Positions 1-8,968 of a stretch of DNA of 64,000 nucleotides are shown here, in pieces. The position numbers and the translations under genes were made by a program. The first letter of the stretch is position 1. Each line of letters opens with the position of its first letter. The notes beneath the pieces were generated by a model. It searched no databases. It saw only the letters and a list, made by a program, of their open reading frames with translations, and was not told where the DNA came from. The DNA comes from Mycobacterium spongiae (GTDB lineage Bacteria; Actinomycetota; Actinomycetes; Mycobacteriales; Mycobacteriaceae), in the NCBI RefSeq assembly GCF_018278905.1, contig NZ_CP046600.1, positions 4,340,001-4,404,000 on the forward strand. Reading direction: 5' to 3'.

Positions 1-1268
1 GCCAGGCCATCCACTGGCTGGTCCGTTTCCTGGTTCGGCAGGTCGACCGGATCGCGCCGTTTCGGGTCTCGGCGGCCATCGTGGTGGTTCTGCTCGTGGT
101 GCTGACGATCACCCTGCTCAATGGTGTCGTACTGAAGTTCGCGATGAACTCGATGAACGGGACCTTTGCCTCGGTCAACGACGAGATGAGCCCCGATTTC
201 GCACCGCCGACGACCGCATTGCGATCGGGAGGCCCGGAATCGTTGGTGTCGTGGGAGTCGTTGGGCCACCAGGGCCGAATCTTTGTCCAGGCGGGCCCCA
301 CTGTTGCCGACCTCAGCGCGTTCAACGGAACTCCAGCCATCGAGCCGATCCGGGCCTATGCGGGATTGAACTCCGCCAGCGGTATCGCGGCGACCGCGCA
401 GCTGGCCGCGCGCGAGCTGCAGCGCACCGGTGGACTGAACCGCGCCGTCGTTGCGGTCGCGACGACCACCGGCACGGGCTGGATCAACGAGGCGGAAGCC
501 GCGGCGCTGGAGTACATGTACAACGGCAATACCGCGATCGTGGCCATGCAGTACTCGTTCTTGCCCAGCTGGCTGTCGTTTCTGGTGGACAAGGAAAATG
601 CCCGGCACGCGGGGCAGGCGCTTTTCGAGGCGGTTGACGAGCTGATCCGGCAGATGCCGGAATCGAACCGGCCCAAGCTTGTCGTATTCGGCGAGAGCCT
701 GGGTTCTTTCGGCGGAGAGGCGCCGTTCATGAGCCTCAACAACGTTCTCGCCCGCACCGACGGCGCACTGTTCAGCGGACCTACGTTCAACAACACGGTC
801 TGGACCAGCCTGACCGCCAACCGCGATGCGGGTTCACCGGAGTGGCTACCCATCTACGAGGACGGTCACAACGTTCGTTTCGCTGCCCGCGAGGGCGACC
901 TACGGCGTCCGAATGCCCCCTGGGGCAAGCCACGGGTGGTGTATCTGCAACATGCGTCCGACCCGATCCCGTGGTGGCGGCCCGAGCTGTTGTTCAGCCA
1001 GCCGGACTGGCTTAAGGAAAAGCGCGGCTACGACGTCCTACCTCAAACGCGATGGATCCCGGTGGTGACGTTTATCCAAGTCTCGGCGGACATGGCAGTG
1101 GCGGTGCATGTCCCCGACGGGCACGGCCATCGCTACGTCGCTGAAGTCGCCAACGGCTGGGCCGCGGTGCTGTCGCCGCCGGGCTGGACACGGGAGAAGA
1201 CCGAGCGGTTGCGTCCGCTGCTCCATGCCAACGCGAAGCCACCGCGGTCGCCGGAGAATGTCGGCTGA
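1..1268 (+). CDS. Membrane alpha/beta-hydrolase (Rv1069c-like), 3' part only
   Basis: The reading frame is open from the left edge, so the gene starts outside the window. The visible part begins with a hydrophobic segment (about nt 81-150), followed by a soluble domain. The nucleophile-elbow motif G-E-S-L-G-S lies near nt 690-705, with a later H-x-P-D-G-H-G-H stretch (about nt 1106-1130) that could supply the catalytic histidine. This matches the mycobacterial family of membrane-anchored alpha/beta-hydrolases of unknown substrate (Abhydrolase_9 type). It ends 28 bp before the convergent rhodanese gene. In H37Rv, as I recall, two PE_PGRS genes separate these neighbours; here nothing does. Confidence 0.85.
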   Translation, partial: QAIHWLVRFLVRQVDRIAPFRVSAAIVVVLLVVLTITLLNGVVLKFAMNSMNGTFASVNDEMSPDFAPPTTALRSGGPESLVSWESLGHQGRIFVQAGPTVADLSAFNGTPAIEPIRAYAGLNSASGIAATAQLAARELQRTGGLNRAVVAVATTTGTGWINEAEAAALEYMYNGNTAIVAMQYSFLPSWLSFLVDKENARHAGQALFEAVDELIRQMPESNRPKLVVFGESLGSFGGEAPFMSLNNVLARTDGALFSGPTFNNTVWTSLTANRDAGSPEWLPIYEDGHNVRFAAREGDLRRPNAPWGKPRVVYLQHASDPIPWWRPELLFSQPDWLKEKRGYDVLPQTRWIPVVTFIQVSADMAVAVHVPDGHGHRYVAEVANGWAAVLSPPGWTREKTERLRPLLHANAKPPRSPENVG

Positions 1269-1296
1269 GCCGCGCCCTGGGCTTGCCCTGGCCGAT

Positions 1297-1680
1297 CTAC
1301 CGGTTCAGGTCGGCGAGCACTCCGGCGGCTGCCAGCGCGTGGTAGCCACCGACGACGTCGGTGGCGCGGTGCAGCCCGAGGTCGAGCAATGCAGCCGCGG
1401 CGAGGCTGGACGTGTAACCCTCCGAGCAGAGGATCACCCACTCGACGTCGTCCCCGGCGGCCTGCGGTAGCCGCGCGTCGCTCGTCGGGTCGCACCGCCA
1501 CTCCAAGACGTTGCGTTCAATCACCAACGCCCCGGGAACCTCGCCCTCGTGGGCTCGCTGGGCCTGCGGTCGGATATCGACGAGCACGGCGCCGCGCCGC
1601 AGCGCCTCGGGTACTCGGTCGGCGTCAAGGCGTTGATACCGGCCGCGGGCCGCGTCCAATACCTGGTCGATCCGGCTCAT
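1297..1680 (-). CDS. Rhodanese-like sulfurtransferase (Rv1066-like)
   Basis: A 127-residue single-domain rhodanese. The active-site loop is C-S-E-G-Y-T-S with the putative catalytic Cys85, and the domain-opening V-D-I-R-P motif is at residues 34-38. It would carry a persulfide and move sulfane sulfur. The start ATG at 1680 shares one base with the TGA of the upstream cysteine dioxygenase gene, so the two are probably translationally coupled. A longer open frame extends upstream, but the short start gives the expected family length. The pairing suggests cysteine catabolism or sulfur transfer; the exact substrate is not visible. Confidence 0.9.
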   Translation of the reverse strand: MSRIDQVLDAARGRYQRLDADRVPEALRRGAVLVDIRPQAQRAHEGEVPGALVIERNVLEWRCDPTSDARLPQAAGDDVEWVILCSEGYTSSLAAAALLDLGLHRATDVVGGYHALAAAGVLADLNR

Positions 1681-2291
1681 CAAGACCCCTCGGGGTGATC
1701 GGTCAGTTCGGTGCGCTGGCGACGCAGCGTGTTGCGGTCGGTGACCTCGTAGTACGACATTGTGGTCAGCGGCGGCGAATAGGCATGCACGCTCAGTGTC
1801 GGAGGCATGCGGGTCGCGCTCGGGGCCGCGACCTGGACCTGCCGCGGCGCCCACACCACGTCATGGACCCATCCCAGCGGGAACCCGGCCTGATCGCCAG
1901 CGTCGAGGCGCCGGCGTCGTAGCCGCCGCCCGTCCCAGCGGAATTCGTTGAGCGCCCCGGACAGCACCGTCAGCGCTCCCAGCGACTCGCCGTGGTCGTG
2001 CAATTCGGTCGGGTGACCGGGAACCCAGCTGATCAACCAGACGTCGAGTTCATCGTCGCCATGAATACGGGTGAACCAGCGCTCCGTGTCGGGCAACCCG
2101 GCCTCGGGCAGCAGATGGTCGCACCGGCCACTGAGTACGTCGTCGGCGGCTTGATCGGTGGCGTGCAGCAGATCGGGCACGCCCAACCGGGCGCGACCCG
2201 CGGTGGGACCCGAGACGGGCACCGGGCGAGCGTGTGCGGCAAGAGGCTGAGCAAAGGGCTGGGCAAGAGGCTGAGCAAGAGGCATAGCCAC
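1680..2291 (-). CDS. Cysteine dioxygenase type I family protein (Rv1065-like)
   Basis: A 203-residue cupin. The metal-binding H-D-H motif is at residues 98-100 with the third histidine at about 143, and an S-Y-Y motif at 179-181 is typical of bacterial cysteine dioxygenases. The predicted role is oxidation of cysteine or a similar thiol to the sulfinate. The first 18 residues are an A-Q-P-L / A-Q-P-F repeat encoded by a 12-bp tandem DNA repeat (about nt 2245-2283). The second ATG, at 2285, is an alternative start. It is the first gene of a two-gene operon with the rhodanese and is divergent from lpqV. Confidence 0.88.
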   Translation of the reverse strand: MAMPLAQPLAQPFAQPLAAHARPVPVSGPTAGRARLGVPDLLHATDQAADDVLSGRCDHLLPEAGLPDTERWFTRIHGDDELDVWLISWVPGHPTELHDHGESLGALTVLSGALNEFRWDGRRLRRRRLDAGDQAGFPLGWVHDVVWAPRQVQVAAPSATRMPPTLSVHAYSPPLTTMSYYEVTDRNTLRRQRTELTDHPEGS

Positions 2292-2406
2292 GGGGGGACT
2301 CCAGAGCGTGAGACGGATTGGGCAGTTGGCGGCGCGTCAGAGCCGACAACACTCACAAAATCCGAACCACTGCGTCACGACCGACAGTGTTGCATAGATT
2401 GATACC

Positions 2407-2853
2407 GTGCGCTGGTGCCAGCATTGCCCCGTGCTGCGAGGTGTGGTTGTGGTCGCAGCCGGTTTGGCAATCTCGTCGTTGGTCATGGGCGTCGCGGGCT
2501 GCACGCGTGAGGGCACCAGCGGAACGGCCACATCATCGCCGGCGGGCCGGGTGTCCAGCACGCAGTCATCCGACATCGTCGGAATCTCGCCGGCCGGAGT
2601 AACGACCAGCGTGGATGCCCCAGCGGATTCGACCGAGGAAGAGTATTTCCAGGCCTGCCACGCCGCAAGGCTGTGGATGGACGCCCAGCCCAAGACCGGG
2701 GAGTCGCTGCTGGAGCCCTACTTGGCCATGGTTCAGACATCACAGGTAGGTGCCGCGGGCACCTGGAATATCCGGTGGGCGGATCTGACCCCGCCGCGGC
2801 AGGCGGCGGTAATCGTGGCCGCGCGGGCCGCCGTCAACGCCGAATGCGGCTAG
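2407..2853 (+). CDS. lpqV: Lipoprotein LpqV
   Basis: A 148-residue lipoprotein with a basic N-terminus, a hydrophobic stretch and a lipobox V-A-G-C (lipidated Cys32). A Ser/Thr-rich tether (about 35-70) precedes a small cysteine-containing domain. It is the size and position of Rv1064c/LpqV. The GTG at 2407 is used; a GTG at 2429 in another register and internal GTGs make the exact start uncertain. The function is unknown. The 115 bp upstream, shared with the divergent cysteine dioxygenase gene, is comparatively AT-rich and should hold both promoters. Confidence 0.82.
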   Translation: MRWCQHCPVLRGVVVVAAGLAISSLVMGVAGCTREGTSGTATSSPAGRVSSTQSSDIVGISPAGVTTSVDAPADSTEEEYFQACHAARLWMDAQPKTGESLLEPYLAMVQTSQVGAAGTWNIRWADLTPPRQAAVIVAARAAVNAECG

Positions 2854-2956
2854 CTGTCGGCGCAGGACCTTCGAACTGGTGTGCGATTGAGATCAGGGAG
2901 CACAAAAGTGCCGACCGGGTCGAAAATGCGCCGGTTCCACCGAGCAGAATGAAGGG

Positions 2957-4033
2957 ATGTCAGGGCCAGCAGCCATGCGGTCGAGCAAGTCGTCGGCCAC
3001 TCGGGTGGCGTTGGCGCTCGGCAGCGGCGGCGCCCGCGGCTACGCCCACATCGGGGTGATTCAGACGCTGCGTGAGCGCGGTTACGAGATTGTGGGGATC
3101 GCCGGCTCATCCATGGGAGCGGTTGTCGGTGGAGTGCAAGCGGCGGGACGGCTCGACGAACTCGCCGACTGGGCCACGTCCCTGACGCAGCGCACCATCC
3201 TGCGGCTATTGGACCCGTCGATTACTGCGGCCGGCGTGCTGCGGGCCGAGAAGATTCTCGACGCGGTGCGCGACATCGTCGGGCCGGTAGCCATCGAGCA
3301 ACTGCCCATTCCCTATACGGCGGTGGCGACCGACCTTGTGGCGGGCAAGTCGGTGTGGTTTCAGCGCGGCCCCCTCGACGAGGGCATCCGGGCCTCCATC
3401 GCGATACCGGGAGTGATCGCCCCACACGAAGTTGGAGGGCGCCTGCTCGCCGACGGGGGCATCCTGGATCCGCTGCCCATGGCGCCGATCGCCGGGGTGA
3501 GCGCCGACCTGACGATCGCGGTGAGCCTCAACGGCGGTGACGCCGGGACCACCCGCGACGACGAGCCGGGGGTCACCGTCGAGTGGTTGAACCGCATGGT
3601 GCGCAGCACCTCCGCGTTGTTCGATGCCAACACCGCCCGGTCGCTGCTCGACCGTCCCACGGCCCGCGCCGTGCTGAACCGGCTCGGTGCGGCCACCCCG
3701 GACTTGGAGGCCTGGTCGGAAGCCGCAGACGCCGAGCGGGGTCCAGTCAGCCGCGACGAATCGAGTGATGCCGATGTCGCACCCGAAATCCCGAAAATGG
3801 GCAGCTTCGAGGTGATGAATCGGACCATCGACATCGCTCAATCCGCGCTCGCCCGCCACACGTTGGCGGCCTACCCGGCTGACCTGCTCATTGAGGTGCC
3901 GCGCTCAACGTGCCGAAGCCTGGAATTCCATCGAGCGGTGGAAGTGATCGCGGTCGGCCGAGCGCTCGCCACGCAAGCTTTGGACGCCCTCGAAGTCGAC
4001 GATCAACCCACCGCGCCCGCGATCGAGGGGTGA
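2957..4033 (+). CDS. Patatin-like phospholipase (Rv1063c-like)
   Basis: A 358-residue patatin-family lipid hydrolase. The oxyanion-hole glycines (G-S-G-G-A-R-G-Y, residues 22-29), the nucleophile elbow G-S-S-M-G with Ser52, and the D-G-G motif with Asp166 together form the expected Ser-Asp dyad. The C-terminal third is less conserved. No signal peptide is seen, so cytosolic or membrane-peripheral action on acyl lipids is likely. It converges on a second patatin gene with only 12 bp between the stops. ATG 2957 is preceded closely by GAAGGG; ATG 2975 is an alternative. Confidence 0.9.
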   Translation: MSGPAAMRSSKSSATRVALALGSGGARGYAHIGVIQTLRERGYEIVGIAGSSMGAVVGGVQAAGRLDELADWATSLTQRTILRLLDPSITAAGVLRAEKILDAVRDIVGPVAIEQLPIPYTAVATDLVAGKSVWFQRGPLDEGIRASIAIPGVIAPHEVGGRLLADGGILDPLPMAPIAGVSADLTIAVSLNGGDAGTTRDDEPGVTVEWLNRMVRSTSALFDANTARSLLDRPTARAVLNRLGAATPDLEAWSEAADAERGPVSRDESSDADVAPEIPKMGSFEVMNRTIDIAQSALARHTLAAYPADLLIEVPRSTCRSLEFHRAVEVIAVGRALATQALDALEVDDQPTAPAIEG

Positions 4034-4045
4034 TCGAGGCCTGAT

Positions 4046-4927
4046 TTAGGGACCCAGCGCGGCAGCGACCGCCGATGCCTGCCGCCTCCCTTGGTTACGC
4101 CCGGCCACTGCCGCGCCCATGCGGCAGCGCGGGTCCAGCGAATTGGGCCCAAAAGCCGCCAGCGACTCGTCGTCGGCAAACACGGCGAACGCCGTGCCGG
4201 TGAACGCAGCGATCTCGGCGGCCACCCCTGGGCCGAACGGCGATGGCCCGTCCGCGCCAGCGGGCACCATGACCACCGCCGTGTCACAGTCGGTCGCGAC
4301 GCCAAGGTTGACCGAACTGGCCACCCCACCATCGATGTAGCGGCGATCCGCGATGGTCACCGGCGGCCACACGCCCGGCACCGCGCAACTGGCCGCCACC
4401 GCGTCGACGAGTTCGACACCGGAGTCGCGATCAAACACCACCAGTTCGCCAGCGGCGGCGTCGATCGCGGTGAGCCGCAGCGCCCGGTCCGGCCAGTCGT
4501 GTGCGGGCAAGCGCTGGGCGATCACCTCACGGCGCACGGACTCGGGGACTGTTTTGGTTGCCAGCGCCACCGCCCCGATTCGTTGCAGCCGCAGCTGGGT
4601 CCGATCGACGCCACGAGCTAAGCCACGAGTCCGCGGAGCTCGCAAGGCCGCCAGGAAGAGTTCGGAGATGGCATCGATGTCGACGCCCGGGTCCAGCTCC
4701 GCAGTGGTCTGCGCGACTTGCCGCTCGAACAACACGTCGAGGGCACAACCGCTACTGATCTGGGCGGCGACCGCCGCACCGGCGGACGTCCCGACGAGTA
4801 CATCCGCCTCCAGCAGTCGTTGCGCCACGGTCGGCGATTCGTCGGCGATGCCGCACAGAACACCTGTCTCCCAGGCGATTCCCGCGAGTCCGCCGCCGGC
4901 CAATACGAGCGCGCGTCTGGTTTCCAC
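4046..4927 (-). CDS. Patatin-like phospholipase (Rv1062-like)
   Basis: A 293-residue patatin-fold hydrolase with the N-terminal G-G-G-L-A-G glycine loop (11-16), nucleophile motif G-T-S-A-G (Ser48) and catalytic D-G-G (Asp199). It is clearly distinct from its convergent neighbour, which has a different elbow and a longer tail, so the two are diverged paralogues rather than a recent duplication. The expected activity is acyl-ester hydrolysis of phospholipids or glycolipids; the physiological substrate is unknown. Confidence 0.9.
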   Translation of the reverse strand: METRRALVLAGGGLAGIAWETGVLCGIADESPTVAQRLLEADVLVGTSAGAAVAAQISSGCALDVLFERQVAQTTAELDPGVDIDAISELFLAALRAPRTRGLARGVDRTQLRLQRIGAVALATKTVPESVRREVIAQRLPAHDWPDRALRLTAIDAAAGELVVFDRDSGVELVDAVAASCAVPGVWPPVTIADRRYIDGGVASSVNLGVATDCDTAVVMVPAGADGPSPFGPGVAAEIAAFTGTAFAVFADDESLAAFGPNSLDPRCRMGAAVAGRNQGRRQASAVAAALGP

Positions 4928-5005
4928 GTCCAGTCAGTGTGCCAGCCCGCTCACTGACCCTTACGGCCGCGTGCGCGGCGCCTCGGGGGCCGCCGGCCGC
5001 CAGAT

Positions 5006-6853
5006 TCACACCAATGCGATATTGCCGTGCACGGCGCCGCTGATGCTCTTGGCCACCTCGAAGGGGAACTCGACCAGCGCGGTGCCGACCTGTTCGGCGC
5101 CATCGTGGACCGCGTTGATGATCGTCGCCGGATCCCCGGTGAACAGGGACAGCCCGATGTCCCAGGCCGCATATTGCGGCGCCGTGATCAGGTCACGGAC
5201 GTCGACGAATAGCGACGTCGGCAAGTTGGCCGGTCCGACAGGTACTCCGTTCCAACTCACCAGCGTCCAGCCGGCCTCGGGACTACCCTCCACGACGACA
5301 ACGCCGGTGTTGGGCAGCGACTCGGTGAGGACAAGCAATGGATTGGGGTTTTCGACGTTCATCATGACCCCGGTCGAGATCGTGCCTGCGCTGGAGTACG
5401 CGACGGACGTGATATCGCCGCTCGCGGCCACGACCGGGTTAGCCAAGCTGGTGGTATAGATCGTTTCGAGTGCGCCGGTGAAACCGGTGTTGAAAACTAC
5501 CCCGTTGAAGTCGGCGGAGCCGGGGGCCAGCATCGGCAACAGTGGGAATCCGAAGATCCATGCGGCCGGGCTCATCGCAATGAGCAGGCCCGCCGGGCTC
5601 ACTTGCGGGAAGTCCTCGAAAACGCCGGCTTGGATCTCGTTGAGCGCCGGCAATATCTGCGCGGTCAGCCCAGTTGCCATCTCCAACGGCGCAGCGGTCA
5701 TCTGCGTCCTGAGTAACTGCGAGTCGAAGATCGCCGCGTAGGGGCCCTGCGGGCCGAGTACGCCAGCGACAGCCGCCGCCTCTAGAAGGCCCGTTGCATT
5801 GAGCGGAGGCCCGGGCACCGCCGTATTCAACAAGTCTGCGACGTTGGCGTCCGTCTCCCCGTGCCGCACGAAGTCGATGACGATCGTCTGCCCGTTGCCG
5901 GGGATCGCCAGCGAGCCGGTGCCGCCATCGCCGATGAAGAACCCACCGCGACCGAAGGCCCCCGCAAGCCCGTCGCCGGCTGGACCGATCCCACCGGCCC
6001 CGCCCGACGCTCCGTTGCCGAACAACAATGCCTGGCCGCCAAAGCCGCCGGCACCACCGAACGCGCCCGCGACCGCTGTGTCACCGCCGGCGCCACCGAT
6101 GCCGCCGTTGCCCATCAGCAAGCCGCCGTTGCCACCTAGCCCGCCGGTACCGCCGTCGAAGCCGATGCCGCCCGGCCCACCGTTGCCGATGAGCCCGGCG
6201 CTGCCGCCGGCACCGGCAGGCACCGCTCCCACGCCACCGGTGGGGCTGTAGCCGGCGCCCCCATCGCCGAAGAGGAACCCGCCGGCGCCGCCGGCCGGAT
6301 CTGCGGCAGTGCCGGCGGCACCGTTGCCGATCAGATCACGCCCCAGCAGCGCGTTGGTCGGCCCGTTGATGATCGGGTTGACCGTCTCGCCCACCGGGCT
6401 GCTGATCCAGGCTTGGCCGGCGGCGTGAATCGGGCCATAGACCGCCGTCTGGAACCCCTGAGAAACGGCCACACCGATAACGTCGAGCGGATTAGCTCCG
6501 GTGCCAATCAGCGGGAGCACGGCCTGGGCTGGAATACTCACCGCGCCTGCCGCCGCTTGCATGGACGCGGCGGCGGCCGCCTCAGTGCTCACATACGATG
6601 CCGCCGCCGTGCTCAGGATGCGCACAAACTGCTGGTGATACGCCGCCGCCTGCGCAGCCGCCGCCTGATAGCCCTCAGCGTGCGCACCGAACAGCGACGC
6701 GATGGCCACAGACACCTCGTCGGCCGCCGCAGCCGCCACCCGAGTCGTTGACGCAGCCGCCGCCACATTGCCGGCACCCACAACCGAACCGATCCGCGTT
6801 ACATCGGCTGCCGCCGTCTCCAACACATCGGGCACCGCAAGCACAAACGACAT
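5006..6853 (-). CDS. PE_PGRS protein with C-terminal histidine phosphatase (phosphoglycerate mutase-like) domain
   Basis: A 615-residue protein. Residues 1-95 form a PE domain ending in the Y-x-x-x-E secretion motif (Y-V-S-T-E). A linker carries the L-I-G-N-G signature, followed by a short Gly-Ala PGRS tract (about 190-315). From about 325 comes a histidine-phosphatase domain with R-H-G-E (His331), the Arg block S-Q-L-L-R-T and an acidic loop. The block where this fold normally has its second catalytic histidine (S-H-G-G type) reads S-S-A-G near residue 488, so activity is doubtful. It resembles H37Rv PE_PGRS11 in architecture but sits at a different locus. A strong GGAGGTAG ribosome site lies at 6858-6865. 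ESX-5 export to the surface is expected. Confidence 0.9.
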   Translation of the reverse strand: MSFVLAVPDVLETAAADVTRIGSVVGAGNVAAAASTTRVAAAAADEVSVAIASLFGAHAEGYQAAAAQAAAYHQQFVRILSTAAASYVSTEAAAAASMQAAAGAVSIPAQAVLPLIGTGANPLDVIGVAVSQGFQTAVYGPIHAAGQAWISSPVGETVNPIINGPTNALLGRDLIGNGAAGTAADPAGGAGGFLFGDGGAGYSPTGGVGAVPAGAGGSAGLIGNGGPGGIGFDGGTGGLGGNGGLLMGNGGIGGAGGDTAVAGAFGGAGGFGGQALLFGNGASGGAGGIGPAGDGLAGAFGRGGFFIGDGGTGSLAIPGNGQTIVIDFVRHGETDANVADLLNTAVPGPPLNATGLLEAAAVAGVLGPQGPYAAIFDSQLLRTQMTAAPLEMATGLTAQILPALNEIQAGVFEDFPQVSPAGLLIAMSPAAWIFGFPLLPMLAPGSADFNGVVFNTGFTGALETIYTTSLANPVVAASGDITSVAYSSAGTISTGVMMNVENPNPLLVLTESLPNTGVVVVEGSPEAGWTLVSWNGVPVGPANLPTSLFVDVRDLITAPQYAAWDIGLSLFTGDPATIINAVHDGAEQVGTALVEFPFEVAKSISGAVHGNIALV

Positions 6854-6937
6854 CGCCTACCTCCGTGTTATCGCCTCGTAGGCAACACTAGAGCGAAGGT
6901 TCGCCAAAGTCGTGCGTATCGGCAAAGTGAGTCGGCC

Positions 6938-7810
6938 TCACACCGACGGGTGCAGCGCCTCGTCAACCTCGGGCCGCAAATCGGTCCGGCGCAGTTGGTG
7001 CTTGGGCCGGTCGGGTAGCGGCAGACTTGGGGTGATCTGCAGCGCAGCGTCGACATGGACCAACTCCCCGGGCTCGAGCAAGCGCCACCGCGGATCGTCG
7101 TCCATCGGCTCGCTGGCGAACACCACCGAAGGCCGAGAACGCAGGCCTTCCGACCGCGCACCAATGCGCCTGGTCCGCAAGCGGAATTCGCGTTCCCGCG
7201 ACAGCGCGCCGTCACGGCGGTCGAGGATGTAGAGCTCGTGGGCGTCTGGGTAGCGCAGCGCCCATACGTCGGTGGCCGTGCTCAGCACCACGTTGACGGC
7301 ATAGATCGGCACATTCTCCGCAAGCCATGTCACCGCCTCGACCAGACCGGCGGATTCATCACCGGCGTGGGCGCGAATCGAACCGGTGATGAGGGCGAAC
7401 ACTCGCTCGGAGTCAGTTTGCCCCCGCACCAAACCGGCGGTACCAACGGCCCGCAGCCGCTCGTCGAGCGCGTCGGGGTCCCCGAGCGTGCCGTTGTGGG
7501 CAAAGATCCTGTCGTCTTGCAGGAACGGGTGCGTGTTGACCACCGAGTGCGCCCCGGTTGTCGCATAGCGAACGTGGGCGACGAAGGTGGTGCCGGTCAT
7601 GTGGTGGGCCTCGGCAGCGAAGTCGGCGTCGTGCCACGCCGCAATCGGCTGCTTGCGCAGTTCCGGCCTACCTCGGCCGTCGAAGACACCCACGCCGGAG
7701 CCGTCCGGGTTCCTCCTGCTCTGCGCGGCAAGGTTATCCGGGGCATCCAGCAGCCAAAAGGTCGCGGCGACAACATCGGTTCCGGCGTGCAACGCAAAAA
7801 GTCGGCACAT
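6938..7810 (-). CDS. Class II glutamine amidotransferase (Rv1061-like)
   Basis: A 290-residue Ntn-type amidotransferase. ATG 7810 was chosen over the longer frame starting at 7831 because it gives M-C-R-L-F, placing the catalytic cysteine at residue 2 as required after removal of the initiator Met. R-Y-A-T-T-G (glutamine-binding) and H-N-G-T-L-G follow. It belongs to the stand-alone GATase_6/YafJ-type group; glutamine hydrolysis can be predicted but not the ammonia acceptor. It is last in the fadD14 - reductase - amidotransferase run on the minus strand. Confidence 0.88.
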   Translation of the reverse strand: MCRLFALHAGTDVVAATFWLLDAPDNLAAQSRRNPDGSGVGVFDGRGRPELRKQPIAAWHDADFAAEAHHMTGTTFVAHVRYATTGAHSVVNTHPFLQDDRIFAHNGTLGDPDALDERLRAVGTAGLVRGQTDSERVFALITGSIRAHAGDESAGLVEAVTWLAENVPIYAVNVVLSTATDVWALRYPDAHELYILDRRDGALSREREFRLRTRRIGARSEGLRSRPSVVFASEPMDDDPRWRLLEPGELVHVDAALQITPSLPLPDRPKHQLRRTDLRPEVDEALHPSV

Positions 7811-7879
7811 GACGCCGACGGTAACGGCCAACCGGCGCTCACCCCACCAGCTGTGGTGACCGCGACCGCGCGCCGCTGG

Positions 7880-8938
7880 TCAGCGCCTAAGCCCCGGAGC
7901 AGCCCGACCGGTGATCAGCGGCAGATCGAAGAAGGTCTGGATGCCTGCTGGCGCGGCGCACGTAGCCGGGATCGCATTGACACAGTGCGCCGCGGTCGCG
8001 ACTATCCCGGGGTTGCTGACCAATCCGGCTTCCACACTGTCGGGCTGCCAGCCCTTGATAGTGACAAGAGTATCCGGGTTTCCGCGCACTTCGATCTCGT
8101 AGCGCTCCCCGGCCGGCCCGAACGACCAAGGCGGATCCAGATTTTCCGACCCCATCAGCCAGTTCACCGTGATCTGGACGACCACTGTTTCATCCACCAG
8201 CGCCTCCCAGTGGAAACGACGTCCGGCGACCTGTCCAGGCTTGATCACCCCAATGGGCGAGTCGATCGGCGCTGCCGCCACCGCGACTTCCTGCGACGTA
8301 CGGATCTTGGGATCGGCGGCAAAGCCCAATCGGTCAACACACAAACGCACCGACTGGATGAAGCCGCCGTCCAGCAACTTTTGCATCGGTCCGGTCAATG
8401 CGCTGTCCGGCGTGCCACCGAAGCCCATCACATAGCGCAGCACATCGGGCGCTCCGTAGGTACGGAGGTCCGAAAACTCCTCGGCGCGAACGAAAGTCAC
8501 GCCGGTCGACATCACCGACAGTAGTAGCGGGAACAGCTCGGTGACCGCTCCGGGCCCGATGCCGGCGCCGTGCAACGTCGCGTTGCCGGCCTGCGCGGCG
8601 ACCTCCAGCGGGGCCGCCTCCTTCTCACTCGGGTAGAACCAGCCGAGCGGGGTGACCACGTTCTTGCCCGAACGCAGCAGTGCCGCAACCTCGTCGACAC
8701 TGGGCATCAGCGGCGCATAGATCACCGCATCGGCCTGCAGCGCGAGCACCTCGTCGATGTTGTTGGTCGCAATCACGCCCAATGGTGACGTGCCGATGAT
8801 TTCGCCGACGTCTTTGCCGTCTTTGGCCTCAGAATGCACCCAACAGCCGACGAACTCGAGTTCGGGATGCTCGAGCACGCCTTTGATTGCGGCCACACCA
8901 ACCGATCCCGTTGCCCATTGAACTACCCGCAGCGTCAC
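7880..8938 (-). CDS. Dihydrodipicolinate reductase-like NAD(P)-binding protein (Rv1059-like)
   Basis: A 352-residue protein with an N-terminal Rossmann fold (V-V-Q-W-A-T-G-S-V-G, residues 5-14). It resembles the DapB/2,4-diaminopentanoate dehydrogenase superfamily but is far longer than true DapB, and the mycobacterial group has no proven substrate. It starts 30 bp after fadD14 stops, so the two are very probably co-transcribed, suggesting that the reductase works on an acyl or amino substrate linked to the fatty acyl-CoA ligase. Confidence 0.85.
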   Translation of the reverse strand: MTLRVVQWATGSVGVAAIKGVLEHPELEFVGCWVHSEAKDGKDVGEIIGTSPLGVIATNNIDEVLALQADAVIYAPLMPSVDEVAALLRSGKNVVTPLGWFYPSEKEAAPLEVAAQAGNATLHGAGIGPGAVTELFPLLLSVMSTGVTFVRAEEFSDLRTYGAPDVLRYVMGFGGTPDSALTGPMQKLLDGGFIQSVRLCVDRLGFAADPKIRTSQEVAVAAAPIDSPIGVIKPGQVAGRRFHWEALVDETVVVQITVNWLMGSENLDPPWSFGPAGERYEIEVRGNPDTLVTIKGWQPDSVEAGLVSNPGIVATAAHCVNAIPATCAAPAGIQTFFDLPLITGRAAPGLRR

Positions 8939-8968
8939 TGGTCCTCACCTTCCTCGCGAGCGCTCTTG

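Noticed and set aside
7055..8524. Long plus-strand open frame of 489 codons
   Set aside because: It runs antisense to the amidotransferase and the dihydrodipicolinate reductase-like gene and spans the gap between them. It has no recognisable domain and is the usual high-GC shadow of genes on the other strand.
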